Assembly (NCBI GenBank): GCA_016801845.1
Contig: CM028926.1
Span: forward strand, 10,238,501-10,302,500
Direction: 5' to 3'
Source of the DNA: Polydactylus sextarius
Lineage: Eukaryota; Chordata; Actinopteri; Polynemidae
Length of the DNA: 64,000 nt
Both the position numbers and the translations under genes were made by a program. Below the pieces are notes generated by a model. The model saw nothing but the letters and a program-made list of their open reading frames with translations, was not told where the DNA came from and searched no databases. This document shows positions 45,169-57,098 of this stretch, in pieces (position 1 is the first letter of the stretch; each line of letters opens with the position of its first letter).

Positions 45169-45169
<1 letters not shown>

Positions 45170-45719
45170 CATTGCAGTGTAGTTTTGAAAGGCTGCGGCA
45201 GCCGTCGACAGACAACGACGATCTTTACCGCACCAGTAACTTGATTGCATACTAATGTTTTGGTATGACGCATCCGTCTCCCCCTCTTCCTCCCCTCTAA
45301 TCAGCCTCCCCCCCTTTCTCTCCCTGTTTTCCATATCCCCCCTTCCTCTCTACCTCCCCTCACCCCCTCCCACCTCCCCTCTTTATGTATTTCCATCTCT
45401 GTTTTCTTTTCTTTTTCCTCCCACCTTGCTCCTCACATTGTGGCAGTGATATGACATTGAGCTGATGCTTGAACAAAACCACCCACCACCTCTGAAAACC
45501 ACACGCAGGAATTCAACCAAATGTGAATTTAAAATCCATGTTGTCGCTGTAAATTCACATATATATATTAAAAATAATAATGTTGTTCACTGTGGGAGCT
45601 GTTGAGTTTTCTTTTTCTTTTCTAGTGTCTTTCATGATTCGGTGATTTAATAAGATAAAATAGAATAAAATTGAGTTGTCAAGTTGTCAAACAACAAATC
45701 AGATTTTCTATTATTAGAA

Positions 45720-47260
45720 AAACCACAGTGTTTAAATAAAAGTTAAAAGAGTCAAACCTGTAATAACTGGGTTTTTTTGGCCACTTGGAGGCGCCAGAGA
45801 CAACTTGTAAACATAATTTTAACATATTAACCTTTTAGTTTGATTTCCACCAAACGTTAGCATCAAATTGTGTCGACTGAAATAAGTTTTGAGTTAATTT
45901 AATACATTTTTGAGACAATTTGTGAACAACAGTTTCTGGTAGAGTCAGGATATAAAATCTGAGTAAATCTCATTTGATTTGATTGTTAAAAATCAAATCA
46001 AGACAAACTTATTATCAGCTTTTAGGCTGATTAGCATTAGCTAACGTTAGCATCAGTTTTATTCGACAGTTTTAGTTGTTTTGTTTGAAATAAGCTCAGA
46101 TGATTCGTAGAGTCAAGGATTTCGATTAATCAAGTGTTGGTTAAGTCTGGTTGACAACTAATCCTACTGAGATAAAATTGAAATGAATCTTTTTTTTTGG
46201 CCACTTGGGGGCGCCAGAGACGACTTGTGAACATAATTAGAACATATTAACACCTTTTAGGTTGATGAATCTGTTAGCATCTAATGTTAGCAGGTGTTAA
46301 TCTAATTCAGGCATGTCCAAACTATTCCACAAAGGGCCATGTGGCTGCAGGTTTTTGTTCCAACCAGTCAAGATCACACAGTTTGACCAATCAACTGTCT
46401 AAAGACCGAGATCAGTTAATTAAATGAGTTAAGTCTGGTGTGCTGCTACTTGGTTGGAACAAAAACCTGCAGCCACACGGCCCTTTGTGGAATAGTTTGG
46501 ACACCTCTGCTCTAATTATATTGTTAATTATCATAGTTAATTTATTTTTTGGCCACTTGGGGGCGCCAGAGACGACTTGTGAACATAATTTTAACATATT
46601 AACGTCTTTCAGGTTGATTAGTATCTAACAGTACCATCATTTTAAGCTACTCTGGTTTATGTGTCGGGTGAAAAGTCTCTCTGGTGTTTGACAATTAAAC
46701 CTAATGAGTAAAACCTTTTGGCCACCTGGGGGCGCCAGAGACTTGTGAAGACAATTTAGATAGATTAGCACCTAGCGTTAGCATCCGTTTGATTTGACAG
46801 TTTAAGTTGTTTTGTTTGAAATAAGCTCAGATGATTCATAGAGTCGAGGATTTCTACAGAATCAGGTGTTTGTTTTTCTTATTTTACTGTAAAATAAAAT
46901 TTGCACAAGCGTTTTCCAGTTAGTTAAAGTCTGGTTAAGTGTTGACAACTAATCCTACTGAGATAAACTTGAAATGAGAAATTTTTGGCCACTTTGGCCA
47001 CATATTAACACCTTTTAGGTTGATGAAACTGTTAGTAGCTAATGTTAGCAGGTGAGAGTTTGACATTTATTATATTACTAATTATTATAATTTACCTATT
47101 TTTTGGCCACTTGGGGGCACCAGAGAAGACTTGTGAATATAACTTTAACATATTAATAAATTTTAGGTTGATTAGCACCTAGCGTTAGCATCATTTTAAG
47201 CCACTTTGTTTGGTTTATGTGTCGGGAGAAAAATCTCTCTGGTGTTTGACAACAAGCGAC
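45720..47260 (+). repeat. Diverged long-period tandem array, second block, with CTCF-like core
   Basis: Same family as 42600-43680. Core copies are at about 45779, 46199, 46551, 46719 and 47105, plus a truncated one near 46986. The full unit seems to be about 350-420 bp. It also contains GAAATAAGCTCAGATGATT and TAGAGTCGAGGATTTC words. The block is interrupted by the hAT-type MITE at 46308-46509. Confidence 0.82.
46308..46509. mobile_element. hAT-type MITE (202 bp) with 8-bp target duplication
   Basis: Terminal inverted repeats start CAGGCATGTCCAAACT and, from the other end, CAGAGGTGTCCAAACT, the hAT/Charlie-type terminus. The inversion extends about 70 bp inward (ACAAAGGGCC and GGTTTTTGTTCCAACC words on both sides). 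Flanks at 46300-46307 (atctaatt) and 46510-46517 (ctctaatt) match at 7 of 8 bases, fitting the hAT 8-bp target duplication. It encodes no protein. It is inserted in the 45.7-47.3 kb repeat array. Confidence 0.88.
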
Positions 47261-47929
47261 TCCTGTCACATGTGAGTGATCGTTTTATTGTTGTTGATAT
47301 AAAAAAAAGATTACAGTAGCTGTAACGTCCACTGTCAATGTCACGCGCCTCAGATGTCTCCGATATCTTTCACCTTTGTTGTGGCCGATGACAGATATCG
47401 TTTGATCAGATACTGAAGGTTGACAATCGGCGGAAAGAAAGGAAACTTGTTAAATCCTGACACCTGTTAAATGAGAGATGGTTGTTAAAGAGCGAGGACG
47501 CTCTCTGTTCTCTGAGTTGGAGATAATGTTTTGTTGCTCGATTTGTGTTGAACATTTGCTTTTCTGAGGCAGAGATTAGTCAATGTCAGTTTTAGGATTT
47601 GCGGGGTGTTTTTTTTTTTTTTTTGTCTCGGTGCAACGAAATCTTTAAAAGAACAAAAACAAAGAAGGAAAAACACGATGTCACTGGACCACACAAACGT
47701 TTCTACTTCTCACAAGAAGCAGAAACTTTCCTTCTTTCCTCGTTGTCTTTGCCTGAATCGTTTCAAACCGCTGACAGACAGCAAGTCAAATGTTAGAACA
47801 GCGAACGCTGTGCGAGACAGTGTGATAGGCTGCGGAGAATCTGTTGCTAGGCTCACTGTGAACAGACCAGTCAAGTCTGACATATGTTTTCAAAGCAGCC
47901 CTCTTAGCAGCTTGCAGCAGTTGCCATGG

Positions 47930-47943
47930 AAACCCCAATGCCA
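47930..47943. promoter_or_regulatory. RFX X-box-like site
   Basis: GTTGCCATGGAAAC matches the X-box consensus except one position. A further half-site-like GTTGCTAGGC lies about 90 bp upstream (47841-47850). The surrounding 47800-47960 segment is mixed-composition and non-repetitive. Confidence 0.5.
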
Positions 47944-48959
47944 TTTCCCCCCATTGTTTGGACCGCTCGATATCCCGAAAGCTTTTTTTTTTTCTTCTGG
48001 TTTATTAAAGCCTGGAAAACCAACAGCAGAAGCACATTTTGGTGCAGTTTGTGGGTGTTTGCATAAATTCGGCTTTTAAATGTGGGTGTGTTTGCATCAG
48101 TATCTGGATCGTGTGTGTGTGTGTGTGTGTGTGTGTGTTAACGGGGTCAGTCTCAGTCAGAGGTGGAGACAAAGGAAGACGTCCTTCATTTATCCTTCAC
48201 AACAGATGCAGACATGAATCTGTTGCAGCTGAGGTTCATTTACACAAAGATGTGAAATTTTAAGAGATAAGAAAGGTAAAGAATTAATTTTTGTATCTCC
48301 TCTAGTCTTTATAAAGCTTCATAATACTTTAAATCCTAAAATAACCTTCCATAGAAACACCTGAAATCTTATTTTTCCTCCATTTTGTTCGTTAATCTCC
48401 GAAAATTATCACTCTCCTGTAATTTGTTACTAATTATAATGAAAACAGGAAGAAAATATACATTTGAACTCGACACATTGACTCATTATTCTCTAAATGT
48501 CAGAATCATTATGCGCTTTGATTAAAACCCAGTCCAGGTTTTATTTTTATCTTATTTTAACAGTTAAAGTGAAATAATTAAGTCAAGCTTCAGCGATCAG
48601 ACGTCGTCTCTCACTGAGACGTTGTTTGGAAATTTACAAGAAGATACGGAGCAGTAAAACAAAGTGTTAGCACCTTTTTCAATAAACGGCTTGATCATAA
48701 AGTTTTATTGATTTTATCATAAAAAGTTGAGTTTTTATTATGAAACAAATCTACTTTGTTTAGTCAGTGACTGAGTTTGTGACTGATACAATAAACAGCT
48801 GAATCTACTTCAGTTAATCCACACGAGCTGAATGTTTGAATCTTTATCCAGGAAGTTGAGTCACTTGTGTTTGTGATTTCACTAATAAATTGACCCATAA
48901 ATGTGAACTGAGTCCACCTCTTCACCACATTATATCAGTCTTGTGCTTTGTCTCTCTCT

Positions 48960-49760
48960 GACTTCAAGATATTCAGACACTTTCACTTTGAAACTCAACC
49001 AGAAACGAATCCGTTTGTCTTCAACGTTGATAAAACAGTAGATGTTGAGCTGCAGTTTTAGAAAGTGATGTTAACTTTAATGCCACAGTGAAGCTGTTGT
49101 ACCATTAGTCTCTTCCTAACGTTGACCAAACAGTAGCTGTTTGAATCTTAATCCCTCAGAGTCGAGCTCAACTGCAGACGACCCCAATTTATCACCAGTG
49201 GTCGACCAAACAGCAACCGTTGTGCAGCAGTTTTATAAAGTGACTATTATTGAATCCGTGACATTTGTTTTGTTTTATCCCGACATCAGGGCACTTGAAC
49301 ATCTTCACTTGTTCCCAACTCAGTGATCAATCACCATCTTAAGCTTCTAATGTGAACTTTAATCTCTCAGGGAATCAATTTATCATCAGTCTTTCTCTAA
49401 AATTGACCAGACAGTAGCTGTTTGAATCTTTGTTTCGTCTTGACTCTGACTTCAGGATACTTGAACATCTTCACTCTGATGTTAACGTTAATCACCTCAA
49501 CCACAAAACGTCCCAGTTCATCATCAGTCTTTTCTATCGTTAAGCTGTTGAGCAGCTGTTTATTGAATCTTTGACATGTGCTTTGTCTTGACTCTGACTT
49601 CAGGACATTTCAGCATCTTCACTTGTTCCCAACCCAGAGAGCAAACATCATTTTCAACCTAACCATGTGACTTTAATCCCTGTAAATTGCCCCAGTTTTT
49701 CTCCAACGTCGACCAAACAGCAGCTGTTTGAATCTTTGACATGTGACGTTGGCATTGACT
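48960..49760 (+). repeat. Degenerate tandem array, units about 170-220 bp
   Basis: Four to five diverged units share GACTCTGACTTCAGGA, CATCTTCACTTGTTCCCAAC, GACCAAACAGTAGCTG and TTTGAATCTTTGACATGTG. No homologous protein frame is maintained across units. Confidence 0.75.
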
Positions 49761-52700
49761 CTAATTCAGCGTTTTGCAGATTCACCCAACATTAAAATAG
49801 TTGGCGAGTCCAAACGTTGGCAGAGTCTCACACCCGCTGAGACAGGAGGATGTCTGCTCATATTAAGTGTATGGAAAACCAAAATAAAAACCTTTCCTGA
49901 CGTCTCACTGGACTGTGGATACACCACATGTCTCAAATCTCCCGATGATCTTGCAGGGTCGTCATCCCTGAGCTGTGTGTGTGTTGAAGACCTCATTTAG
50001 ACTCAGGTCAGAGTTCAGGTTGCTGGATGGGAGACGAATTGGCCGTCGGAGGAGGGCTGTCGCTCGCCCTGAAGTCCTGCTGGGCTGCCATCTGCCCTAC
50101 GAGCCGCTCAGCACACACTCCTCGAGGAAACTCGGGTAGTTTGGCAAAGTAGGATGGTTCGTTGGAAACTGTTATGGCAGGAAAAGTGGATTAATAACAC
50201 TTTCCCCTCCCGAAGCCTCGATCGGACCATTAGCTGCGGTCGAGAGCGACGTTAACTCACACGGGTTCCTTAGAAGTTAAAGTTAAGAAATCCAAAAAAT
50301 ACATTTCTTTAATGTCATTTTTATAATATTAATGAAGTAAAACATAATTCATATCTGTCAGTGGTTCTGCTGGTGTGGAAACACGAGTCTTCTGGGAGAG
50401 AAAAATTATTTCTGTTTTAATTTTTCAGGTGGTCTGATTCATCCTACATTAGTTAGAGTTAGTCCTCCATTATATAGTCATCAAATATTCATGAGGTTGT
50501 ACTTTAATCTCTTATCAGTCCATTACTGCGCCATTATAGGTAAACACCAATAACTTTATAGTAACAATGGTTTGTAATGGATGAAAGATTAAAAAGTTAT
50601 TAATAATAGAGAAATGTTAACGTGTGTTTGGAGCTGTGAGATGTTTTCTTCTCAGGGTTGCGGGTTTTGTTACTAAAACTTGTCTTATTCTAAAGAATTT
50701 CATCTCCATTTGGAAAACATTTTTTATGAAACACTTAATCTGTAAAATAACTCCTGACTACAACTGTCAGACAAATTTAATAAATCTCTGTGAAATGAGG
50801 AAAAGTAGAAAATCGTCCAAAAGTGGAAATAAAAAAAAAAAAGTTAGCGCTTAACAAAATTGTACAAATGTGTTTTATTATTTCTCACAGTCTCAGCTGC
50901 ATATATACATCGCCGTTGAGCTGAAATGTTTTAATAATTTATGTGTTACATAATAACCGACGCAGGCTGTTTTTTTTTTTTTTTCCACGAGGCAATTTTA
51001 CAATAATAAAAGGTGAATCAAATTGATTTACGTTAGTCTACATCGTCTCTTCTCAATCTGTCTTCATATGTTGATTAAAAAGAGAAACTGCTGCTCAGAG
51101 GGATCCAGAAAGACACTGATATACGTTATATAACCACAGAAGTGGGTCAGCGTCGCTGTAGTAGTGTCACACACTGAGTATCATCTCCCTTTCCTTTAAT
51201 TTAAGACTTTAAACGTGTTGCGTAATCTTTGTTTTCCACTCAGATGATATGAGTTTTTTTTTTACAGTGTGTTTCCTTGTAAATATAATACAGCGGTGAA
51301 ATGAAATGTGCAGACTCTGCTGCTGCCAGAGCAGAAGCAGAGTAGTTTGTTCCACTCATCTTATTCCAGTTATATTTTTGAGGAAGTCTGTTGCTCTGTA
51401 AGCTGATTTATGTAAAGGGGGGATTAGCTGCTGCTGAGTGCGTTGCATAAATAGTCCCTTTGTGTTCCAACTGTCCGTCCAGAAAAAACGCCTCCATTTC
51501 TACGAGGCAGAGTACACTCACTTGACCCCCCGACCCCGACAACAAGTGGCTCCATCTGAACTGACATGATTTCATTTTAGTGGAGCGCTGCCCGGCCAGC
51601 TGTCCACGTTCCAGGTCCCTGCACGGGCATTTTAAACAGCAGAGGACCCAAAACAAGACTAAACAAAGGAAGGGTCAACAGAGGTCTCGATATTAAAGAG
51701 GTGAAGATGGAGAGTTTACAACCAGCACGCCTCAGGTGCTGCAGCTGATCTTTAATTTTTAATGAGACGCTGCGAACCTCAACGTTCACTGCAGCTCAGT
51801 CAGTTTACTTTGTTTTACATGCGACAAAATGTTTTCATCGAAACAATGGTTGAGTCTAACTGGTCGACTAAAACCTAAAGTGACGGTTCAGTAACATGAA
51901 CCAGAGTCTGTTTCACCATGAATATGAGTCAAACTCCCCTCAACAGATATGTTACGTTGGTTGAAGTAATATCCAGTTTGACCGTCTTTTGTTTTCAGAA
52001 CCAAATAGTTAACAATGAAAGTAAATGGGGCAGTCAGCCAAACGTATCTAAATTGACATTTTTTAATCACTAATAAAGCTCAAAATATCACTTCACTTCA
52101 GCAGTGATGTTTGTTTTTCAAATTCTGGACCTTTTATATTTTATCTTCTTACTGTTTTTAAATAGCTGCCACTTCGCTAGCAAAAAAGGATAATTTACAT
52201 TCACATTATTCTACTGTTAGTGCTCTGATAAAACAGCTGTAGCATGTTTCAGGTTCACACTGTTTTCAGTCTTTATGCTTTAAAAAAAAGATAAAATTAC
52301 CATCTTATCATCTTATTTTCCCTCCAGAATCTTTTATTTTGTTTTTACTAAAGCAACATTTGATTTTTCATCTTGTTATTCTTCCGTTTATACGCTTCAG
52401 TAAAACAACAGTTGTATTTTCTTTCAGGTGTTCAAGTTTTAGTTTGCTGCAGACTATTTATTTAAGTTGGAAGCTCTTATCAAACCTCGTTTCCTTCCTC
52501 TAATGTTTTCGAGGATGAATTTTTATTTCTGGATCTAATGAGCGATGAATTTTTCTCATTGAAATTTGCTCCATTTCATTTAGGACTGAAAACACTTAAA
52601 TCTTGTCCAACTGTCCCGCAGGAATAAAAACAGCTTCATTTCATTCTCTTCATTTCCGAGCACTTACCCTGATCAGATTATCATTCAGTTATTAAATGAC

Positions 52701-53094
52701 CCGCTGCTGTAATATCTTAAAAGGGAAGTGGAGGGAAAAAACTGGGATTCAAGGTTAGTTCAAGTTCAACGAACGACCGCGTTTGTCTTGAATCCTCTTT
52801 TATCCCGACATTTATTCTCATATTGTCTAGAACAGTCCAACATTTTCTTGTTTTTTATCTTAAAAACATAAGTGACATTATAAATAAGATGTGAATTATT
52901 ATTATTATCTAACTTGTGTCGTTCATTCATCACATGACACTTTATACTTTTGTTTCATGCTCTTGTCTTTCTGATCTGATGACGTATGAATCAACCACTT
53001 AAACAAATAAACAGCAAATTAATTGATATTGAAAATAACCTTTTAGTAGCAACTCATAAGGCCAATAAAACTTCACATTAGACAGATTATGATT
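49761..53094. other. Gene-free stretch with two mixed-composition islands
   Basis: 50030-50260 and 51480-51640 are GC-richer and non-repetitive, without a convincing reading frame. They are candidate conserved non-coding elements. The rest is A/T-rich and includes foldback copy D. Confidence 0.4.
51876..52109 (+). mobile_element. Foldback transposon, copy D, single arm
   Basis: Only one arm is present. It preserves the outer end best (TAAAGTGACGGTTCAG) and continues through GACCGTCTTTTG, GTAAATGGGGCAGTCAGC and CACTAATAAAGCTC to the start of the asymmetric block, where it stops. Confidence 0.82.
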
Positions 53095-53385
53095 TTATTG
53101 ATATGCTAACGTGGTTTGCTGCTCTGACCTCCAAACCAAAGGTTTTCCTGCCTCATCAAACTGTAAAAGTTGACGTTGGACATTGGTATGAAAGATGGGA
53201 TCAGATATCACTGAATCTGAGACGACTCCTCTAGACTCTTCAAGACCCAGTTTTGGAGTAGTCATATCCTTTAATAATAGAGGAGTATGAGGAGGAATTT
53301 GGTATAGATGGGGATTCATTTGTTTCATTGTATCATTACGATTTTTCTTTAGGCGGCTCCTCAGAGCGGTATAACATGTGTGCAA
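53095..53385 (-). other. Unrecognised 96-codon open frame followed by a poly(A) signal
   Basis: The frame reads through MNPHLYQIPPHTPLLLKD, KLGLEESRGVVSDSV, IFHTNVQRQLLQF and VWRSEQQTTLAYQ, has no low complexity, and its stop overlaps AATAAAATC. Next to its 5' end a roughly 17-bp word (cctcagagcggtataac) is repeated at about 53356 and 53421 with related flanks. It could be a remnant of a mobile-element protein or an exon. I do not recognise it. Confidence 0.22.
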
Positions 53386-56300
53386 GTGTCTAGATGGGGA
53401 TTAGCATATAGCATTGCAGCTCCTCAGAGCGGTATAACTTGGCAAGTGTTAGATTGCATTAGGAGGACAGTTATCACCGCCCCATGTGCGGAGGACGTCT
53501 GGTCAATGTCTAGAAACACTTGTTTCACTTGTTTGTTAACGTCTGAGTCGTTGTTTTCTACTGAGTCTCTGTGTCGCGTCGCATCTCCACACACCTCCGA
53601 CGATGTTTGACGCCTCCTGTTGGTTTAGACCCCCGGGTCTCTGGACCTCGAATATAAGACAACGTGTCTTTTTCAGACTTATAAATCTTGTCTCTGTTTT
53701 CAGTTCAGTATCACAGGAAAGCAAAGTAAAGACTTGAACCCTGGTTTCCTCTGTGACCTTGAACATCATCAATAAAATGTAGTTTTGACGCCTTGTTGAG
53801 GCAGAAACGTCTGGAACAACTTACTTGTTTCTCGCCAGGTTTACATCATCTACGAGTGTCGAGTTTGATCCCCAGACCATCTATCTGCACCTGTCCCATC
53901 GTCCTCTAAAGATCAAACATGTCATCCTCCATGACGGATGATGTTTCCCTTCTGAGACGACAAATTTTTGACCTTTTATTTCACCGACTGAAAATGAATT
54001 CCCCCGGACTTCTGTCAAAATCCAATTAGAGGCCTCGACACAGCGACGAACGAACGAAGCGGCATCAGAGTTTCTGGTTTGTCAGTAATCAGTAACGTTT
54101 GTGTGTGTTTCCGTTCGACTGCGACCGTGATGTGAAGCAGCCTGCGGCGGAGAGCGGGTGGTCTTCTGTGGTTTCTCTCCGCTCTCTGGCTGACTCCCAT
54201 ACATCACAGAAAAGTGTAATGTCTCCCGACAGAGTTGGTGTGATGGTTTGGGGGTCCCAGAGACAGGTGGATAGTCCACCCCCGCCAGGCAGAGCCCAAC
54301 GTGTTGAGAGACTGTTACACTGTGATTAAAAATGGCTCCATGAGATACAGTACCTGCTGCTGGATCCTCCGGTCCCCACACTAAAATATTTGGTCATGAA
54401 AAATATGATGGTTCCTTAGTTTTCTTAGTTGATATATTTAAGTATAATTCTCGTAAGTTAACGTTTAAATACGAAGAGTTTCAGCTGCTGCGCTTTACTT
54501 CTAGAAATAGTTAAATTGTCATTATTTTATTACTTAAAACATCTACTTTGTCTGTTCTCATACGACCACTGGGGGCGCCAAAGTTTGACATTATTTAAAC
54601 ACAATGATTTTAATAACAGGAGATTGTTTGGACACAAATCTGTCGCGTTTTTTAAAACGTTGTGTGAACAAACCAACGACCGGAGATGGAACATAATGTA
54701 GCTACGTGTTTTTATAGAACTAATGTATTTTATTATTGTTTTCGTACGTATATGAAAAAGATGGAGATGGTAGATTAGTAACAGTAACAACGTTGTCGTT
54801 TTAATGGTTTTTCAAATGTTTAACTAAACTAAAAGCACCGTTTTGGATCCTCTGAAGAACCGTGTTGTTTTCAGAGCGAGGATGTGAGAGCTGAGAGCTG
54901 CTGGCTCCTCATAAACTGTGGAAAGACTAATGTGCCCCAGTGGGTTTGTGTGATCTACAGGGCCAAGAAAGGTTCTTACTGTAAAAATAGAACAACAACT
55001 GCAATAATAAACAGGGTTTCTGAACACTTTTTTAAAAAGCTGGAGCAGAAAAACTTGGTTCAGATATAAAGTGAAAGTAAAAGCTGCTTTGATTCTTTTA
55101 AATGAGAAACACAAACCAGTCCAGCAGAGATCAGTGACGGACACAAGAGGAATACTTGGAAATTACAAAAAGAAACATATGTAGGAAACTACGACTTCAT
55201 CGTCTTTTGTTGTCGCAGGTTTTTCCTCTTTGTTTTCACAGTAACGTCACTAAACTGACTGACAAGAAGCTAATGGGTCATTATTTTATTATAGTCAACA
55301 ATGTACGAGCCTGACATACCTCATCAGTGTCGTAGAGATACTCAGTCCAAAAACTCACACACACACTGTAGTTTATTTTGACTCAATCACACACACACAC
55401 ACACATCGTCCTGCTGCCGGAAATACCCAGAGGAACGCTCCCTGATCCACGTCTGAAAATAGTCCCCGACCAATCCAGACCTAAGTCCCTTTTGAGTAAC
55501 CTTTGCTAACGCTGCACCCAGTTGTTTAAAACTGCAAATATATCCTTGTAAATATTTATAAATTCACTGGGAACAAGTTTTTTGGGCAGAAACAAAAAGA
55601 TGAAATATTGATCGTGTTAACTTGAGTAACGTGACCCTTAACTAGCAAAGACTCCAACAAACTATCTAAAGGGACAGAAACCATCTTTGAGTAAAGTTTA
55701 TTTCCTGTTTGCGTCAGTGTTTTAGTTTCACTCGTCATTTACCGTTGAAACATGAAGGGGGCGGAGGTTGTCACCTGTACCGCAGCCTGTCGGCCACCGG
55801 GGGGCGATCCAGGTGTTTTGGTTTCAGTTTGAGGATCTGTCGTGTCTGATTAACATAAATCGCTATCGCTAGCTTTAATGTTAGCGTTAGCGTAGTTGTC
55901 CATTAGCGCGCTATTAACTAAACTGACGTTAGCTTCTACTGAAACTGTTCGGCTTTTTAATTAAATTATCTCAAAACTAATGATGTGTTTGATGAATCTC
56001 ACCTCTGAAGTCGACAGTAACGTAGTAACACGGAGGTTCGATTCCTTATCTTCTCTCACACTCAAATAACTGTGTTAGGTCGCTGTGGAAAATCCTGCCT
56101 CTTAAATGAGCAATATGTAAATGTAAAACATGCAGCGGATCAGTTTCATTAGCATGAAGTTAATTTAGTGGTGGTGACTCACTTCATGTGATATTTAAAA
56201 CTCACAGATTAGGTCGAGCCTCGCTCCTTTCCCAGCTCATGAATAGCACATATACACATATACATTTCATCGCCCAATTAGCAGCAAAGCACTGATGCAT

Positions 56301-57078
56301 TGTTTGAGGGGCCACGTTCATTAATGAGCTCTATTATTATAATAAGGGGATTATTTTCCATCTAACACATGATCCAGAATAACCTCACACTGATGATGGA
56401 GCTTCAGTTCTTTCTGTCATGAACAGATTTTAATTACACTCAGGTTTTGATGATAAAGGAAAATGTGTGTCATTGTGTAAATGAATATAATAATAATGAT
56501 AATAAAATTATATAATAATAATAATGTTTTTTTTTTTCCCATTTCACATGTTTTTGTCCGTCTGACACAATTTCAGTCTCACAGTTAATATCTTCATGTT
56601 TATACAATCACCTATAGAAGCTGCCTACAGAATATCCTCATTATGTTAATTTGTCCTCGTCGGCCCACACAGCAGCTCCGGGTGTTGAGCTCCGCTTGGC
56701 TTTTTTTTTTTTTTTTTTTTAATTCTCGCTGTTTAAATCTGAGTTGAGATTTTCTGGTTTTAAACTCTGATTGATCTGATTGTAAAATATATAAAGAGAT
56801 TTGAAGATGATCCTGTGATGCTCTAGTTTTGTTGTTAACGAATCAATCAGAGATGTCGCAGATGACTTCCTCCTTTAAAGTGCTATTTTATACTTTGTAG
56901 CATTAGCATCAACAGCTGTTTTCTAGTAAATAGTTAGCATGCTAACTAGCTAGCTCAGTTTATGCTAGGACGTCACTTTAGCATCTAGTTCTGCTCTTTT
57001 GGTTTATTGCAACATCTTGTTTTGTAATTTTTAGTGGCAAAGAAGAGAAAACTTCAGAATAAAACTTTACACTTTTAT

Positions 57079-57098
57079 TGGCCACCAGGGGGCAGCAG
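57079..57098 (+). promoter_or_regulatory. Strong CTCF-type motif
   Basis: TGGCCACCAGGGGGCAGCAG matches the vertebrate CTCF core CCASYAGRKGGCR with no mismatch. Related sites lie at 54563-54580 (CCACTGGGGGCGCC) and 55791-55808 (CCACCGGGGGGCG). Confidence 0.55.

Noticed and set aside
44815..45273. 152-codon frame with long Thr-His repeats
   Set aside because: Produced by reading through long CA/GT microsatellites; Val-Cys and Thr-His frames recur at every such run in the window.
49930..50040. 5S rRNA-like fragment (GGATGGGAGAC with an upstream GCAGGGTCG)
   Set aside because: Only these short words match; spacing and the rest of 5S or a 5S-derived SINE are absent.
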